Origin: Opitutaceae bacterium
GTDB lineage: Bacteria; Verrucomicrobiota; Verrucomicrobiia; Opitutales; Opitutaceae
Assembly: GCA_030693515.1 (NCBI GenBank)
Contig: JAUYAK010000018.1
Location: forward strand, 1 to 64,000
Direction of reading: 5' to 3'
Length of the DNA stretch: 64,000 nucleotides
Below, one piece after another: positions 53,998 to 63,203 of this stretch (position 1 is its first letter; every line of letters begins with the position of its first letter). A program made the translations under genes and the position numbers. The notes below the pieces were generated by a model that saw only the letters and a program-made list of their open reading frames with translations, searched no databases and was not told the origin of the DNA.

Positions 53998-55446
53998 TCA
54001 AGCAATGATGCGGTGGATGACCTGGCCGAAGACGTCGGTGAGGCGGAACTGGCGGCCGTTGTGCAGGTAGGTGAGCCGCTGGTGGTCGAGCCCGAGCAGA
54101 TGCAGGATCGTGGCGTGGATGTCGTGCACCGACACGGCGTCCTCGACGGCGCGGTGGCCGATTTCATCGGTGGCGCCATGATGGTAGCCAGGGCGCACGC
54201 CGCCGCCCGCCATCCACATGAGGAACCCCTCGGGGTTGTGGTCGCGGCCGCCGTTGGTGCCTTGCGACTGCGGGAGGCGGCCGAACTCGCCGCCCCAGAT
54301 GACGAGCGTGGTGTCGAGCAGGCCGCGGCGCTTCAGATCGGTGATGAGGCCGGCGACGGGTTGATCCGTCATGCCGCAGAGTTTGCCGTGGTTGCCCTTG
54401 AGATCGCCGTGGGCGTCCCACTGGTCGTTGGGGTAGGCCTGGATGAAGCGCACGCCGCGTTCGACGAGCCGGCGGGCGAGCAGGAGTTTCGAGCCGTAGT
54501 CGCGGCTGCGTTCCTGATCGAGGCCGTAGAGCGATTTGGTTTCCGCGGTTTCCTCGGCGAGGTTTACGGCGTCCGAGGCGGCGAACTGCATGTTGTAGGC
54601 GAGCTCGTAGCTGGCGATGCGGGCCTCGAGATCGCGCTCGGCGGGGTTGCGCGCGTAGTGCGCCTCGTTGAGTTCGCGGAGGAGATCGAGCTGGCGGCGC
54701 TGCTGGGCGTCGGTGACATCGGCCGGCCGGCGGAGGTTGAGGATGGGATTGTCGCCGGCGCGGAAGAGCGTGCCTTGGTTGGCGCCGGGGAGAAAGCCCG
54801 CGCCCCAGTTGAGCACGCCGCCCTTGGTGCCATCGCTCTTGGGCATGACGACGAAACTCGGCAGGTCCTGGCTCTCGGAGCCGAGGCCGTAGCTCGCCCA
54901 GGCGCCCGCGCTGGGAAAGCCGGGGCGGGTGAAGCCGGTGTTCATCTGATACATCGCGGGCGCGTGGCTGTTCGAGTCAACGTGGCAGGCTTTGACGAGG
55001 CAGAGCTCGTCGATGACGCGGCTGGTGTGCGGCAGTTGATCGCAGACGGAGGTGCCGCTCTGGCCGTGGCGCTTGAAGGTGAACGGCGAGCGCATGATGG
55101 GCCCGAGGTTGCCGAAGAACGGCTCGATCGTCGTGGCGAGGCGCTTGCCGTGGTAGCGCTCAAGGGCGGGCTTCGGATCGAAGAGATCGAAGGCGCTCGG
55201 GCCGCCTTCCTGAAACAGCCAGATGACCGAGCGGGCCTTGGGCGCGAAATGCGGCGGCTTCGGCGCGAGGGGGTTGACGAATTTTCCGGCGGCCGGCGTC
55301 GCGGCGGCGCCGAGCATTTTGTCGGTGCCGAGGAGGCCGGAGAGGGCGAGCAAGCCGAAGCCGGTGCCCGCGCGCCGGAGCATCTCGCGGCGGGAGAAGG
55401 GGCGGGAATCCTGGACGGGGGAGCAGCGGTTGTTGCAGAGGGCCAT
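53998..55446 (-). CDS. DUF1501 protein, Tat-exported
   Basis: A 482-aa protein of the DUF1501 family, which has a sulfatase/alkaline-phosphatase-like fold. A twin-arginine signal is evident (SRREMLRRAGTGFGLLALSG, about 18-37), so it is exported folded. Hallmarks are WLFQEGGPSAFDLFDPKP, CHVDSNSHAPAMYQMNTG, SWASYGLGSES-like WASYGLGSES, NDQWDAHGD, LVIWGGEFGRLP, GRDHNPEGFLMWMAGGG and VHDIHATILHLLGLDH. These genes almost always sit beside DUF1549/DUF1553 genes in PVC bacteria, as here (22 bp downstream of one). Function unproven; thought to act on large organic substrates. Start 55446 was chosen for the Tat signal. Confidence 0.9.
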   Translation of the reverse strand: MALCNNRCSPVQDSRPFSRREMLRRAGTGFGLLALSGLLGTDKMLGAAATPAAGKFVNPLAPKPPHFAPKARSVIWLFQEGGPSAFDLFDPKPALERYHGKRLATTIEPFFGNLGPIMRSPFTFKRHGQSGTSVCDQLPHTSRVIDELCLVKACHVDSNSHAPAMYQMNTGFTRPGFPSAGAWASYGLGSESQDLPSFVVMPKSDGTKGGVLNWGAGFLPGANQGTLFRAGDNPILNLRRPADVTDAQQRRQLDLLRELNEAHYARNPAERDLEARIASYELAYNMQFAASDAVNLAEETAETKSLYGLDQERSRDYGSKLLLARRLVERGVRFIQAYPNDQWDAHGDLKGNHGKLCGMTDQPVAGLITDLKRRGLLDTTLVIWGGEFGRLPQSQGTNGGRDHNPEGFLMWMAGGGVRPGYHHGATDEIGHRAVEDAVSVHDIHATILHLLGLDHQRLTYLHNGRQFRLTDVFGQVIHRIIA

Positions 55447-55468
55447 GGCGGGGAGGCGCGCGGTCGCG

Positions 55469-57817
55469 TCAGTTGACGTAGATGAACTCGCTGAGGTTGA
55501 AAACGACTTGGCAAAGATCGCTGAGGGTGCGGCGGGTGTCGCCGCGGCGCAGGGCCAGCTGATCCTGGTGGAAACGGGCGAGGCGCGCGTGTTCGTCGGA
55601 GGTCGGAGCGCGGCCCAGCGCGAGGGCAAAGGCGCGCGTGAGCTGTGCGTCCAGGCCGCCGGGTGCCTCGCGCAAGATGCGGTCGGCGAGGTCGGCGCTG
55701 CGGGCGAGCACGGCGTCGTTGTTCATCATCAGCAGCGCCTGGGTGGGGACGGTGGTGTTGAGCCGCTGGCCGCAACTGGCGCTGGCGTCGGTGCCATCGA
55801 ACAATTGGAGGAGCGGCACGGGCACGGTGCGTTTGGTGTAGGCGTAAACGCTGCGCCGGCGAATCCAGGCATCGTCCTTGATGTCGGCCGGATACGGCGC
55901 GCCGGTGAGCGTGATGATCGCCTCGGGCGGGACGGGCAGCACGACGCTCACGCCGAAGCGCTGGGGATTGAGCTGGCCGCTGACGGCGAGCATGGCGTCG
56001 CGGAGATTCTCCGAGCTGAGCCGGACCGGGCTGCGTCGCCACCACGTGCGATTTTCCGGATCGAGGGCGGCGCGGGTCGCGTCGAAGGTCGTGTCCTGCC
56101 GGTAGGCGGCGCTGAGCAGCATCCGCCGGTGCAACGACTTCAGGCTCCACCCGCTGGCGATGAAATCGCGGGCCAGCCAGTCCAGCAGTTGGGGCAACGC
56201 CGGGGTGTCGCCCGTGGTGCCGAAGTCGCTCGGCGTGCGCACGAGGCCCGCGCCGAAATGCTGCTGCCAGACCCGGTTCACCATCACCCGTGCGAGCAGG
56301 CCGCCGGCGCCGGATTCGGGGTCGGTGATCCAACGCGCCAAGGCGGCGCGCTGGTAGGTGGTCGTGGAGCCGGGTGCCGCGATGGCGGGCTGGCCCGTGT
56401 CGGGCGTGTAGCCTTGGGCCGTGAGCACATCGATGAAACCGAGGGCGACGGGCTCGCCGGGCAGGGTGACGGAGCCGCGCTTGAGGATGGTGGTGGCGGC
56501 GGGCGTGGCGGCGACGTCGGCATAGACCAGCGTCTTGTCCTGGCGGGTGAAACCGCGGCGTTCGAGGTCGGTGCTGCGCCGGACGACTTTCTGGTAGGAG
56601 GCGACCGCCTCGGCGGACAGCGCGGCGCGGACTTCGCGGACGACGAGCGGATTGAAATTGCGGCGCGGGTCGGAGAGGCGCTCCACGTCACGGCGGTTGC
56701 CAGCGAACTTTGCCTGCACATCGTAGAGGAAATATTTCTGGGCGATGGGATTCTTGTTCAGGTTCGAAATCTCGCGGGCCAGATCGGCCTCGGTCGCCGC
56801 CGGATTTTGCTGGAAGAACACCTTGCGCACGTGGGCGAGGTCGGCGTCGAGCTTCGCCTTCTTCACCGCGAGGATGGGGCCGATGACCGCGCCGTGCCGT
56901 TCGAACCAGGCGACCGCCTCATCCTCGATGGCCTGCTTCTCGGCGAACCACTCGCGCTGCATCGTCTCCTGCTCGGGGGTGAGGGGCCGCGCGCCGTCGA
57001 TGACAGTGCGCTCGCCGGCATTGAAGACGCGAACCAACTGGTAGTATTCGCGGGTGCTGATCGGCTCCGTCTTGTGATCGTGGCAGCGTGCGCAGCCGAG
57101 GGTGAGGCCGAGCAGAGCCGAGCTGGTGGTGGCGACGATATCATCCAGTTCGTCGTAGCGGATCTGCTTGCGCACGTCGGGCGGGCCCTCGTCGCGCTCC
57201 TTGGGCCCGATCGCGCAGAAGCCCGTGGCGGCCTGCGCGTCGATGTTCGCCGGGGCGAGTTCGTTGCCGGCGAGCTGCCAGCGGACGAATTGATCGTAGG
57301 GGAGGTCGGTGTTGAGGGCGCGGATGACGAAATCGCGATAGTGGTAGGCCTCGGGCTGATCGTCGTCGTAGCGGTAGCCGTTGCTGTCGGCGTAGCGCGC
57401 GACATCGAGCCAATGGCGGCCCCATTGCTCGCCGTAGTGGGCGCTCGCGAGCAGCCGATCAACGAGGCGCTCGTAGGCTGCGGGAGCGCGGTCGTTGACG
57501 AAGGCCGCGACCTCTTCCGGTGTCGGCGGCAGGCCGGTGAGTCCGTAGGCGAGCCGGCGAATCAGGACCGCGCGCGACGCTTCGGGGTTAGGCGTGAGTC
57601 CGCGCGCCTCCTGCGCGGCGAGGATGAACCGATCGAGATCGTTGCGAGCCCAGCCGGTGTTCTTCGCCGCGGGCGCGGCCGGGCGGGTCAGCGGTTGGAA
57701 GGCCCAATGGGTGGAGGCGCGGACCGGCGGGCGTGCTTCCGCCGCGAGCCCGGCTGCGGCCAAGGCGACGAGGGCGAGACCGCTGAACAGCAGTGCGGGG
57801 GGGCGGGGTGTTTTCAC
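55469..57817 (-). CDS. DUF1549/DUF1553 protein (PSCyt2-PSD1)
   Basis: A 782-aa exported protein. Signal peptide (about 1-25); DUF1549 (about 55-260: LIRRLAYGLTGLPPTPEEV, LLASAHYGEQWGRHWLDVARYADSNG split over two blocks); a single heme-like motif CARCHDHKTEP (near residue 260); a coiled middle (about 330-410); DUF1553 (about 490-750: RVWQQHFGAGLVRTPSDFG, NRTWWRRSPVRLSSENLRDAML). It is the central gene of a PVC-specific trio with the cytochrome-LRR protein 15 bp upstream and DUF1501 22 bp downstream. Function not established. Confidence 0.88.
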   Translation of the reverse strand: MKTPRPPALLFSGLALVALAAAGLAAEARPPVRASTHWAFQPLTRPAAPAAKNTGWARNDLDRFILAAQEARGLTPNPEASRAVLIRRLAYGLTGLPPTPEEVAAFVNDRAPAAYERLVDRLLASAHYGEQWGRHWLDVARYADSNGYRYDDDQPEAYHYRDFVIRALNTDLPYDQFVRWQLAGNELAPANIDAQAATGFCAIGPKERDEGPPDVRKQIRYDELDDIVATTSSALLGLTLGCARCHDHKTEPISTREYYQLVRVFNAGERTVIDGARPLTPEQETMQREWFAEKQAIEDEAVAWFERHGAVIGPILAVKKAKLDADLAHVRKVFFQQNPAATEADLAREISNLNKNPIAQKYFLYDVQAKFAGNRRDVERLSDPRRNFNPLVVREVRAALSAEAVASYQKVVRRSTDLERRGFTRQDKTLVYADVAATPAATTILKRGSVTLPGEPVALGFIDVLTAQGYTPDTGQPAIAAPGSTTTYQRAALARWITDPESGAGGLLARVMVNRVWQQHFGAGLVRTPSDFGTTGDTPALPQLLDWLARDFIASGWSLKSLHRRMLLSAAYRQDTTFDATRAALDPENRTWWRRSPVRLSSENLRDAMLAVSGQLNPQRFGVSVVLPVPPEAIITLTGAPYPADIKDDAWIRRRSVYAYTKRTVPVPLLQLFDGTDASASCGQRLNTTVPTQALLMMNNDAVLARSADLADRILREAPGGLDAQLTRAFALALGRAPTSDEHARLARFHQDQLALRRGDTRRTLSDLCQVVFNLSEFIYVN

Positions 57818-57832
57818 GGCGGGGAGGGATTC

Positions 57833-59125
57833 CTACTTGGCGCGGTGCTGCGCGTGGCACGACTTGCAGTCCACGGCTTGCTTGAACTCATCGTCCGCCC
57901 CGGGCGTTTTCGCAAGCAGCCCCTTGGTGGCGGCAATGAGCGTGTGGGTCAGGGCTTGGAAGTGGGCCTTGTCGCCTTGGGGCGGGCTCAGGCCGGCCAT
58001 GAGGCCATAGAGTTCCAGCATCTGGTTGAGGTCGTCGTCGCTGAGCTTGCCCTGCGGGGCGAGCTGGGCCTTCGAGTTTTTGCCCTCGTGGATCGCCTTC
58101 ATGATCTCGGCGATGGTCATCCCTTTCGGGGCTTCCGCCTCGCTGGCTTCGGGACCGGTTGAGGCGTTGGCGACAATCTCGACGCGCAACGCGTCGCGGG
58201 TGTGCTCGAGCGCGGCGATCTGCAGGCGCAGCCGCTCGGCTTCGGCGGCGCGGTAGAGCGAGGCCTGCAACGTCTTCACGCCTTCGGCGGTCACCGCGGT
58301 CTCCCATAGATAAATCTTTCGCAGCGCTTTCAGCCGGCGCAACGGCTCCAGCCCCTGATCGGTTACGCGCGTGCCATTGAGATTGAGCGACGTGAGCTGC
58401 TGCAGCGGCGCGAGCGCCGCCGCGCCTGCGTCGGTGATCCCCGTGTGATCGAGACGGAGGCTTTGGAGATTCGTCAGTCGGCCGATGGCTGCGAACGCGC
58501 GGTCGGTGATCGGGGCGCGGGTGAGATCAAGGACGGTGAGATTCTCGCGCACGGCGAGGAGGCGCTCGATGTCGGCGTCGGTGGCGCGGCTTGAGCTGGC
58601 GTGCAGCGCACCGGACTCGAGCGACACGAAGCGGACGGCAAACGTCGCCGGCACCGTGCCCGCGGCGAGCGCGGCCTGCACCTCGGCCCGGGGTTTCGGG
58701 CGGAGAATCTCGCGGGGGGCGAAGAGGGGCGCAAGCGCGGCGGGGACCTTGAGCCCGGCGACGCGGGCCTGCGGGTCGGCGCCTTGATCAATCCACCAGC
58801 GGAGCAGCTGCACCAACTCGGGGGCGGGCTGCGGCTTGTCGCGCGGCGGCATGTGGTCCTCGTCGTCGGCGGGCAGCAGCAGGCGCTCGACGAGGGCGCT
58901 GCGCGCACTGTCGCGCACGACGAAGGCCGGGCCGCTCTCGCCGCCCTTGAGCAGCTGCTCCAGGGAATCCAAACGCAGGCGCCCCTTTGATTTTTCCTCG
59001 CCGTGGCACGACACGCAGTAGTCGGCAAAGATCGGCTGGATGTGCGCGGCAAAGATCGTCGCGTCTGGCGTGGCGGCGGAAGCGGAGCCGAGACTGAGCA
59101 GGAAGGCGCAGGCGAGCCGGTTCAT
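57833..59125 (-). CDS. Cytochrome c / leucine-rich-repeat protein with a second C-terminal CxxCH
   Basis: A 430-aa exported protein. Signal peptide (about 1-18); planctomycete-type cytochrome domain (about 20-115) with CVSCHGEEKSKGRLRLDS and a WWIDQGADP end; leucine-rich repeats (about 175-265: NLTVLDLTRAPITDRAFAAI, NLQSLRLDHTGITDAGAAAL, QLTSLNLNGTRVTDQGLEPL); helical linker; and a small C-terminal heme motif DCKSCHAQHRAK. Likely an electron-transfer or binding partner of the DUF1549/DUF1553 protein next to it. The last 18 codons have a degenerate copy upstream of the IclR gene at 63150-63203. The start at 59125 fits the signal peptide. Confidence 0.84.
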   Translation of the reverse strand: MNRLACAFLLSLGSASAATPDATIFAAHIQPIFADYCVSCHGEEKSKGRLRLDSLEQLLKGGESGPAFVVRDSARSALVERLLLPADDEDHMPPRDKPQPAPELVQLLRWWIDQGADPQARVAGLKVPAALAPLFAPREILRPKPRAEVQAALAAGTVPATFAVRFVSLESGALHASSSRATDADIERLLAVRENLTVLDLTRAPITDRAFAAIGRLTNLQSLRLDHTGITDAGAAALAPLQQLTSLNLNGTRVTDQGLEPLRRLKALRKIYLWETAVTAEGVKTLQASLYRAAEAERLRLQIAALEHTRDALRVEIVANASTGPEASEAEAPKGMTIAEIMKAIHEGKNSKAQLAPQGKLSDDDLNQMLELYGLMAGLSPPQGDKAHFQALTHTLIAATKGLLAKTPGADDEFKQAVDCKSCHAQHRAK

Positions 59126-59166
59126 GGGGCGGGAGGAGGCAGGGCGGGGTGAAACCGCCCCCGGCG

Positions 59167-62100
59167 TTAAAAGGTGCCTTTGACCCCGAAGGTGACCAGC
59201 GCGCCGACTTCCTCGCGGCTGCGGAAACGCGCGTGGGACGGCGTGCTGGGGCCGAAGATTTTGTTGTCGGTCGGGGCGGAATCGCCGAAATTCCGGATGG
59301 CCGCGAACAGGGCCAGCTTCCGGGTGAATTTGTAATCGGCCTGGAGGTCCACGTAGAGCTGCTTGGCGTTCCAGTTGTAGGTGCCCTCCCCGATGCTGCG
59401 GCCGGTGACCGCGGCGCCGCGCTGGACACCCCGGTAGTTCCAATTCGCGCGCAGCGTGTATTTCTCGCGGGAAAGACTCACGCCCCAGTTGTAGGTGCGC
59501 GGGGTGAAACCGTTGAAATTCGCCGCGCCGTCGCCCTGCGTGCGGAGGGCGTTCGCGTTGGCGAAGACCTGCACGCCGCGCGCCCAGTGCGGGAGGAAGG
59601 TGAGCGCCTGCTTGTATTCGAACTCGAGGCCGGTCATCCGCACGGTGGTCTGGACATTGTGCTGCGTGGCCACCGGGTAGTCGCCGTAGGTGGCCGCATC
59701 AAGATCGTAGAGCGCGAGGAACGCCGGCGTCGCGGGGAAGGTGATGTTGCCGAAGAAATTCTCGAAATCGCGGCGGAAGGCGCCCACGGAGAAGTTGCCG
59801 ACGCGCTCGAAGTAATACTCGAGCCGCACCTTGGTCGTTTTCGCGCTCCAAGCCTTGATGGCGGCGTTGTTCACGCCGATCCGGCTGTTGGCGTTGCTGG
59901 CGTTGGGGGCGTTTTCAGTGTCAGGCAGCGTGAGCGCGCCGGCGTATTGGTTGAAATTGGGCCGGCCCACCGAGGTGTAGAAGGCGGTGCGCAGGATCAG
60001 GTTTTCGCGAAGGTTGTAGCTCGCGTTCAGGCTCGGAAAGAGCCGGAGGTATTCCTTCTCGGCGCGCAGCCCGCGATCGATGTAGGTGAGCTGGGAGTAG
60101 GCGAGGCCGGCATTCGTCGGCACCTGCAGCAGTGGCGTGCCGTTGGCCGCGCGGAGGATCTGGCCGGCGGCGTTGCGCTGGAAGGCGCGCGTGGGATCGG
60201 TGAGCGGGCCCTCACCCTGGACATTGGTCTGCTCGGCGCGAACACCGCCCACGAGCTTCAGCCGTCGTTCAAAAAACGCCACGTCACCGCGAAAGTAACC
60301 GGACGAGATCACCTCGGCGGCGCGCTGCGATCCGCCCACCTCATTACGATACCGGGTGTTGGCATCGACCGTGAAATACTCCGGGTTCGACTTGTAGAGG
60401 CCGTAATAGCGGGAGGAGTCGAGCCACTGATACCGGCCGAAGCCGAAGGGCGCGGTGTTCTGCGAGTTGAAGACGTCCAGGGCCACGCCTGCCCGGTCGT
60501 CGCTGCCGAGCGGATCGGCCGGCGTGGTGGTGGCGCGTTTGTCGGCCCCGACGAACGTAAAATTGGGCGCACTGCGCCGGAGTTCGCGGACCTGTTCGCG
60601 GACGTCGAGCCCGGCCTTGAGCGTGACGGGCACATCGCGCACCACGAAATCGCGGCGCAGATTGGCGTAGGCGCTGCGCTTCAAGTCCGAGGATGGGCGC
60701 TGGTTGCTGGTGGCGGTGGAGAGCGAGTAATTGTCGAGCACGGCGGGATCGACGGGCGCACCCGTGACATCGGTCACGGTGATGCGGCGCGGGCGTAGAT
60801 AGAAAATATCGTCGAACGCCACGGTCACGCCCGTGCGCCGGGCTTGGGCGACGGCGAAGAAACCTTTGTCGATATCGCTGAAAATATTGGTCGAGTGGGA
60901 ATAGCCGGCGCCGGCCTCGGATTTCCACACCGGGCCGTCGTGCCGCCAGACCAGCGTGGGCATCCACGTTGTGCCGACCTTGCCGTCTCCTTCGTTTTCC
61001 ATCCGGATCTGAGCCTGACCCGGCGCGCTGCGGGTGGACGTCGGGGTGAAATTGCCGGGGAGCACCTGGCTGATTTGGTAGAGGATGGTGCGATTGCTCC
61101 GGCGTTTGTCGGAAAACGCATATTGAAACGCGAATGACACCGTGTCGTTGCGCGTGAGCTTGAAGTCCATCGTCACGCCGGCGGAGGAGCGGCGGCTGAT
61201 CTTGCCGCCGTCGCGCACGGAATAGTCGGTGAGGTAGGGCCGGTCGGGCGTGGTGTCGGGAAAATTGCCGGGGCCGGTGGCGGTCGGTGCGGTCGTGGCC
61301 GAGCCCGCGCCGCGCCACACGGTCTGCATGGCATCGAGCGGCGTGTATTGCGTGCTGTTGCCGGCGGACACGGTGAACCCAAATCGCTTGTTCACGGGCA
61401 CGACGTAGGACATTTCCCAGCCGGGATTGGTCTTGTAGTAATTCCCGCTGATCGGGCCGGGCGTCTTTTTGAAGTCGCGGTGGTTGTCCCGCATCAGCAG
61501 GAAGACACTATAATTAAAGACGGGCTTCGAACGTTCGAACGCGCTGCGCGGAACCATGTTGACCGAGCCGGCCAGCGCCATGCCGGGCGACTCCGGCGTG
61601 GGCGTGTGGAGCACCTCGATGCGTGAGATGTTATTGAGCGAAATTTGATCGAGCAGGACGTTACGATTGGTGCTCGAGCCGGAGGCCCCGGCCAGATCGA
61701 AGCCGCCGACGGAGATCGGCACGTTGCCGGCGGGAACCCCGTTCATCGAAAACTGGCGCGCCTCGCCGCCGGCGACGTTGATATTCATGCCCGGAAGATA
61801 TTTGAAGAACTCGCCCACATTACCGTCGGTGATCGCGCCGAACTCGTCGGCGGAGACGACGTTCTTGATGCTCGCGGCGAAGCGCTGCTCGTTGATCGCG
61901 ATCGCGGCGCCGTCCATTTCCTTGGACGTGGCGACAACGAACTCGCCGAGTTTCACGACATCGCCCGCCCGCCCAGGCTCGCTCCGGCGCCCGCCGGCCT
62001 CGAGGTTGAAGTCGCGCTGCGCCGTGCCACCGGCAGTGACGAGCACTGCTTCCGTTTGCACGTCGAGTCCCGTGAAAAATACCCGCACGCGCGCCGGGCC

Positions 62101-62337
62101 GGCGGGGACGTTGGTGAGGCGGTATTGCCCGCTGGCGTCGGTGAAGGTTTCCAGGCCGGTGCCCTCGACCGTGACGCGGGCACGCTCGAGATACTCGCCG
62201 TTGCGCAGATTGAGCACGCGGCCTTCAACGATGCCGGTGGCGACGGACTGGGCGGAGGAAACAGCCGCGGTGAACGCAGCAAGCGCGATTACGAAGGTCG
62301 CGCGCAGAACCGAGGTGAGGAACGTGGGGGTATTCAT
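59167..62337 (-). CDS. TonB-dependent receptor with carboxypeptidase-like front domain
   Basis: A 1056-aa receptor. Signal peptide (about 1-29, ending AVSSAQ); front domain at about 32-110 (IVEGRVLNLRNGEYLERARV, GQYRLTNVPAGPARVRVFF); TonB-box-like VKLGEFVVATSKE; plug at about 150-280 (VSADEFGAITDGNVGEFFKYLPG, MPRSAFERSKP-like VPRSAFERSKP); barrel ending VGALVTFGVKGTF. It belongs to the long FKYLPG-type receptors common in Opitutaceae. It is 41 bp upstream of the cytochrome-LRR gene, so the receptor, cytochrome-LRR, DUF1549/1553 and DUF1501 genes may be one operon. ATG 62337 fits the signal peptide. Confidence 0.88.
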   Translation of the reverse strand: MNTPTFLTSVLRATFVIALAAFTAAVSSAQSVATGIVEGRVLNLRNGEYLERARVTVEGTGLETFTDASGQYRLTNVPAGPARVRVFFTGLDVQTEAVLVTAGGTAQRDFNLEAGGRRSEPGRAGDVVKLGEFVVATSKEMDGAAIAINEQRFAASIKNVVSADEFGAITDGNVGEFFKYLPGMNINVAGGEARQFSMNGVPAGNVPISVGGFDLAGASGSSTNRNVLLDQISLNNISRIEVLHTPTPESPGMALAGSVNMVPRSAFERSKPVFNYSVFLLMRDNHRDFKKTPGPISGNYYKTNPGWEMSYVVPVNKRFGFTVSAGNSTQYTPLDAMQTVWRGAGSATTAPTATGPGNFPDTTPDRPYLTDYSVRDGGKISRRSSAGVTMDFKLTRNDTVSFAFQYAFSDKRRSNRTILYQISQVLPGNFTPTSTRSAPGQAQIRMENEGDGKVGTTWMPTLVWRHDGPVWKSEAGAGYSHSTNIFSDIDKGFFAVAQARRTGVTVAFDDIFYLRPRRITVTDVTGAPVDPAVLDNYSLSTATSNQRPSSDLKRSAYANLRRDFVVRDVPVTLKAGLDVREQVRELRRSAPNFTFVGADKRATTTPADPLGSDDRAGVALDVFNSQNTAPFGFGRYQWLDSSRYYGLYKSNPEYFTVDANTRYRNEVGGSQRAAEVISSGYFRGDVAFFERRLKLVGGVRAEQTNVQGEGPLTDPTRAFQRNAAGQILRAANGTPLLQVPTNAGLAYSQLTYIDRGLRAEKEYLRLFPSLNASYNLRENLILRTAFYTSVGRPNFNQYAGALTLPDTENAPNASNANSRIGVNNAAIKAWSAKTTKVRLEYYFERVGNFSVGAFRRDFENFFGNITFPATPAFLALYDLDAATYGDYPVATQHNVQTTVRMTGLEFEYKQALTFLPHWARGVQVFANANALRTQGDGAANFNGFTPRTYNWGVSLSREKYTLRANWNYRGVQRGAAVTGRSIGEGTYNWNAKQLYVDLQADYKFTRKLALFAAIRNFGDSAPTDNKIFGPSTPSHARFRSREEVGALVTFGVKGTF

Positions 62338-62441
62338 CGGGGTAGGCCTGGAGTGTGTTTCATGGGGCGCTGCGGTCAAAAGGGGAATCGCCTGTGTCCG
62401 TATTGCGGACAGATTTTCGCACCGCGGCAGACCGGCTGCGG

Positions 62442-63149
62442 TCAAGACGAGCCGAGGTGTCGGCGGATCGCCGCGAGCGCCTTGCGCGCCTTCGCCTCGG
62501 TGAAGCGGAAGAACGGCCACTTCACGCAGATCACCGGGGTCACCGCCGAGGGTTTCCCCGCCCAGGTGGCGACGGCGGTGATGTTAGGATCGGATTCGCG
62601 GCGATTCCACGCGATGCCGGTGCGGCGCGCCTCGTCGATCTCGGCCAGCAACCGCTGATCGGTCAGGCCGGCGCACAGATCGGGCCGCTGCGAGAGCAGG
62701 AGCTTGCCCGCCGCGGTGCGGTGCAGCGGGTAGAGCGCGCTCTTGAGCGGATCAATGGTGATCGGATGGGCGGCCTGCACCCAGTCGATGTAGCGCACGC
62801 CGCGACCCTCGCCGAGGCCGAGTTCGACGAGCTCGTCGAGCTCACCGGCGATGGCGTGGAGCGCGCGGTGGTGGCGTTCCTTGATTTCCCGATACATGTC
62901 GCGGTTGCACCACTCGTGGAACCGCTCGGTGGTGCCCCAGACATTTTCTTGGTGCGCGATCAGGCCGAACTGCTCCAACGTTCCGAGCATGCGGAGCACG
63001 GAGGTGCGCGGAAACTTCAGGTGCTGGCGAATTTCGGGCACGGTCAGGCCCGGGGGGTTGCGGGCGAGCAGCGTAAGCAGGTCGAGGCCCTTGAGGAACG
63101 ACGTGGCGATTTCACGTTTCTGCCGGAGGTGATCGGCGGCGGGAGTCAT
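62442..63149 (-). CDS. IclR-family transcriptional regulator
   Basis: A 235-aa DNA-binding regulator. N-terminal winged helix (about 15-75: FLKGLDLLTLLARNPPGLTV, PEIRQHLKFPRTSVLRMLGT); C-terminal IclR effector-binding domain (about 85-230: YPLHRTAAGKLLLSQ, DEARRTGIAWNRRESDPNIT). It probably controls the receptor/DUF1501 genes that begin 105 bp downstream or the DUF1080 gene upstream; the ligand is unknown. ATG 63149 directly follows the degenerate CxxCH-tail remnant, which would be fused in frame if translation started earlier. Confidence 0.85.
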   Translation of the reverse strand: MTPAADHLRQKREIATSFLKGLDLLTLLARNPPGLTVPEIRQHLKFPRTSVLRMLGTLEQFGLIAHQENVWGTTERFHEWCNRDMYREIKERHHRALHAIAGELDELVELGLGEGRGVRYIDWVQAAHPITIDPLKSALYPLHRTAAGKLLLSQRPDLCAGLTDQRLLAEIDEARRTGIAWNRRESDPNITAVATWAGKPSAVTPVICVKWPFFRFTEAKARKALAAIRRHLGSS

Positions 63150-63203
63150 GGCGTGGTGCTGGGCGTGGCAGGATTTGCCGTCCACGGCCTGCTTGAATTC
63201 ATT
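63150..63203 (-). pseudogene. Remnant of a CxxCH cytochrome tail
   Basis: Reads in frame into the IclR start as EFKQAVDGKSCHAQHHA. This matches EFKQAVDCKSCHAQHRA, the C-terminus of the cytochrome-LRR protein at 57833. The first heme Cys is changed to Gly, and nothing of the rest of that gene is present. It is a leftover of a duplication or recombination that used this end. Confidence 0.65.
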
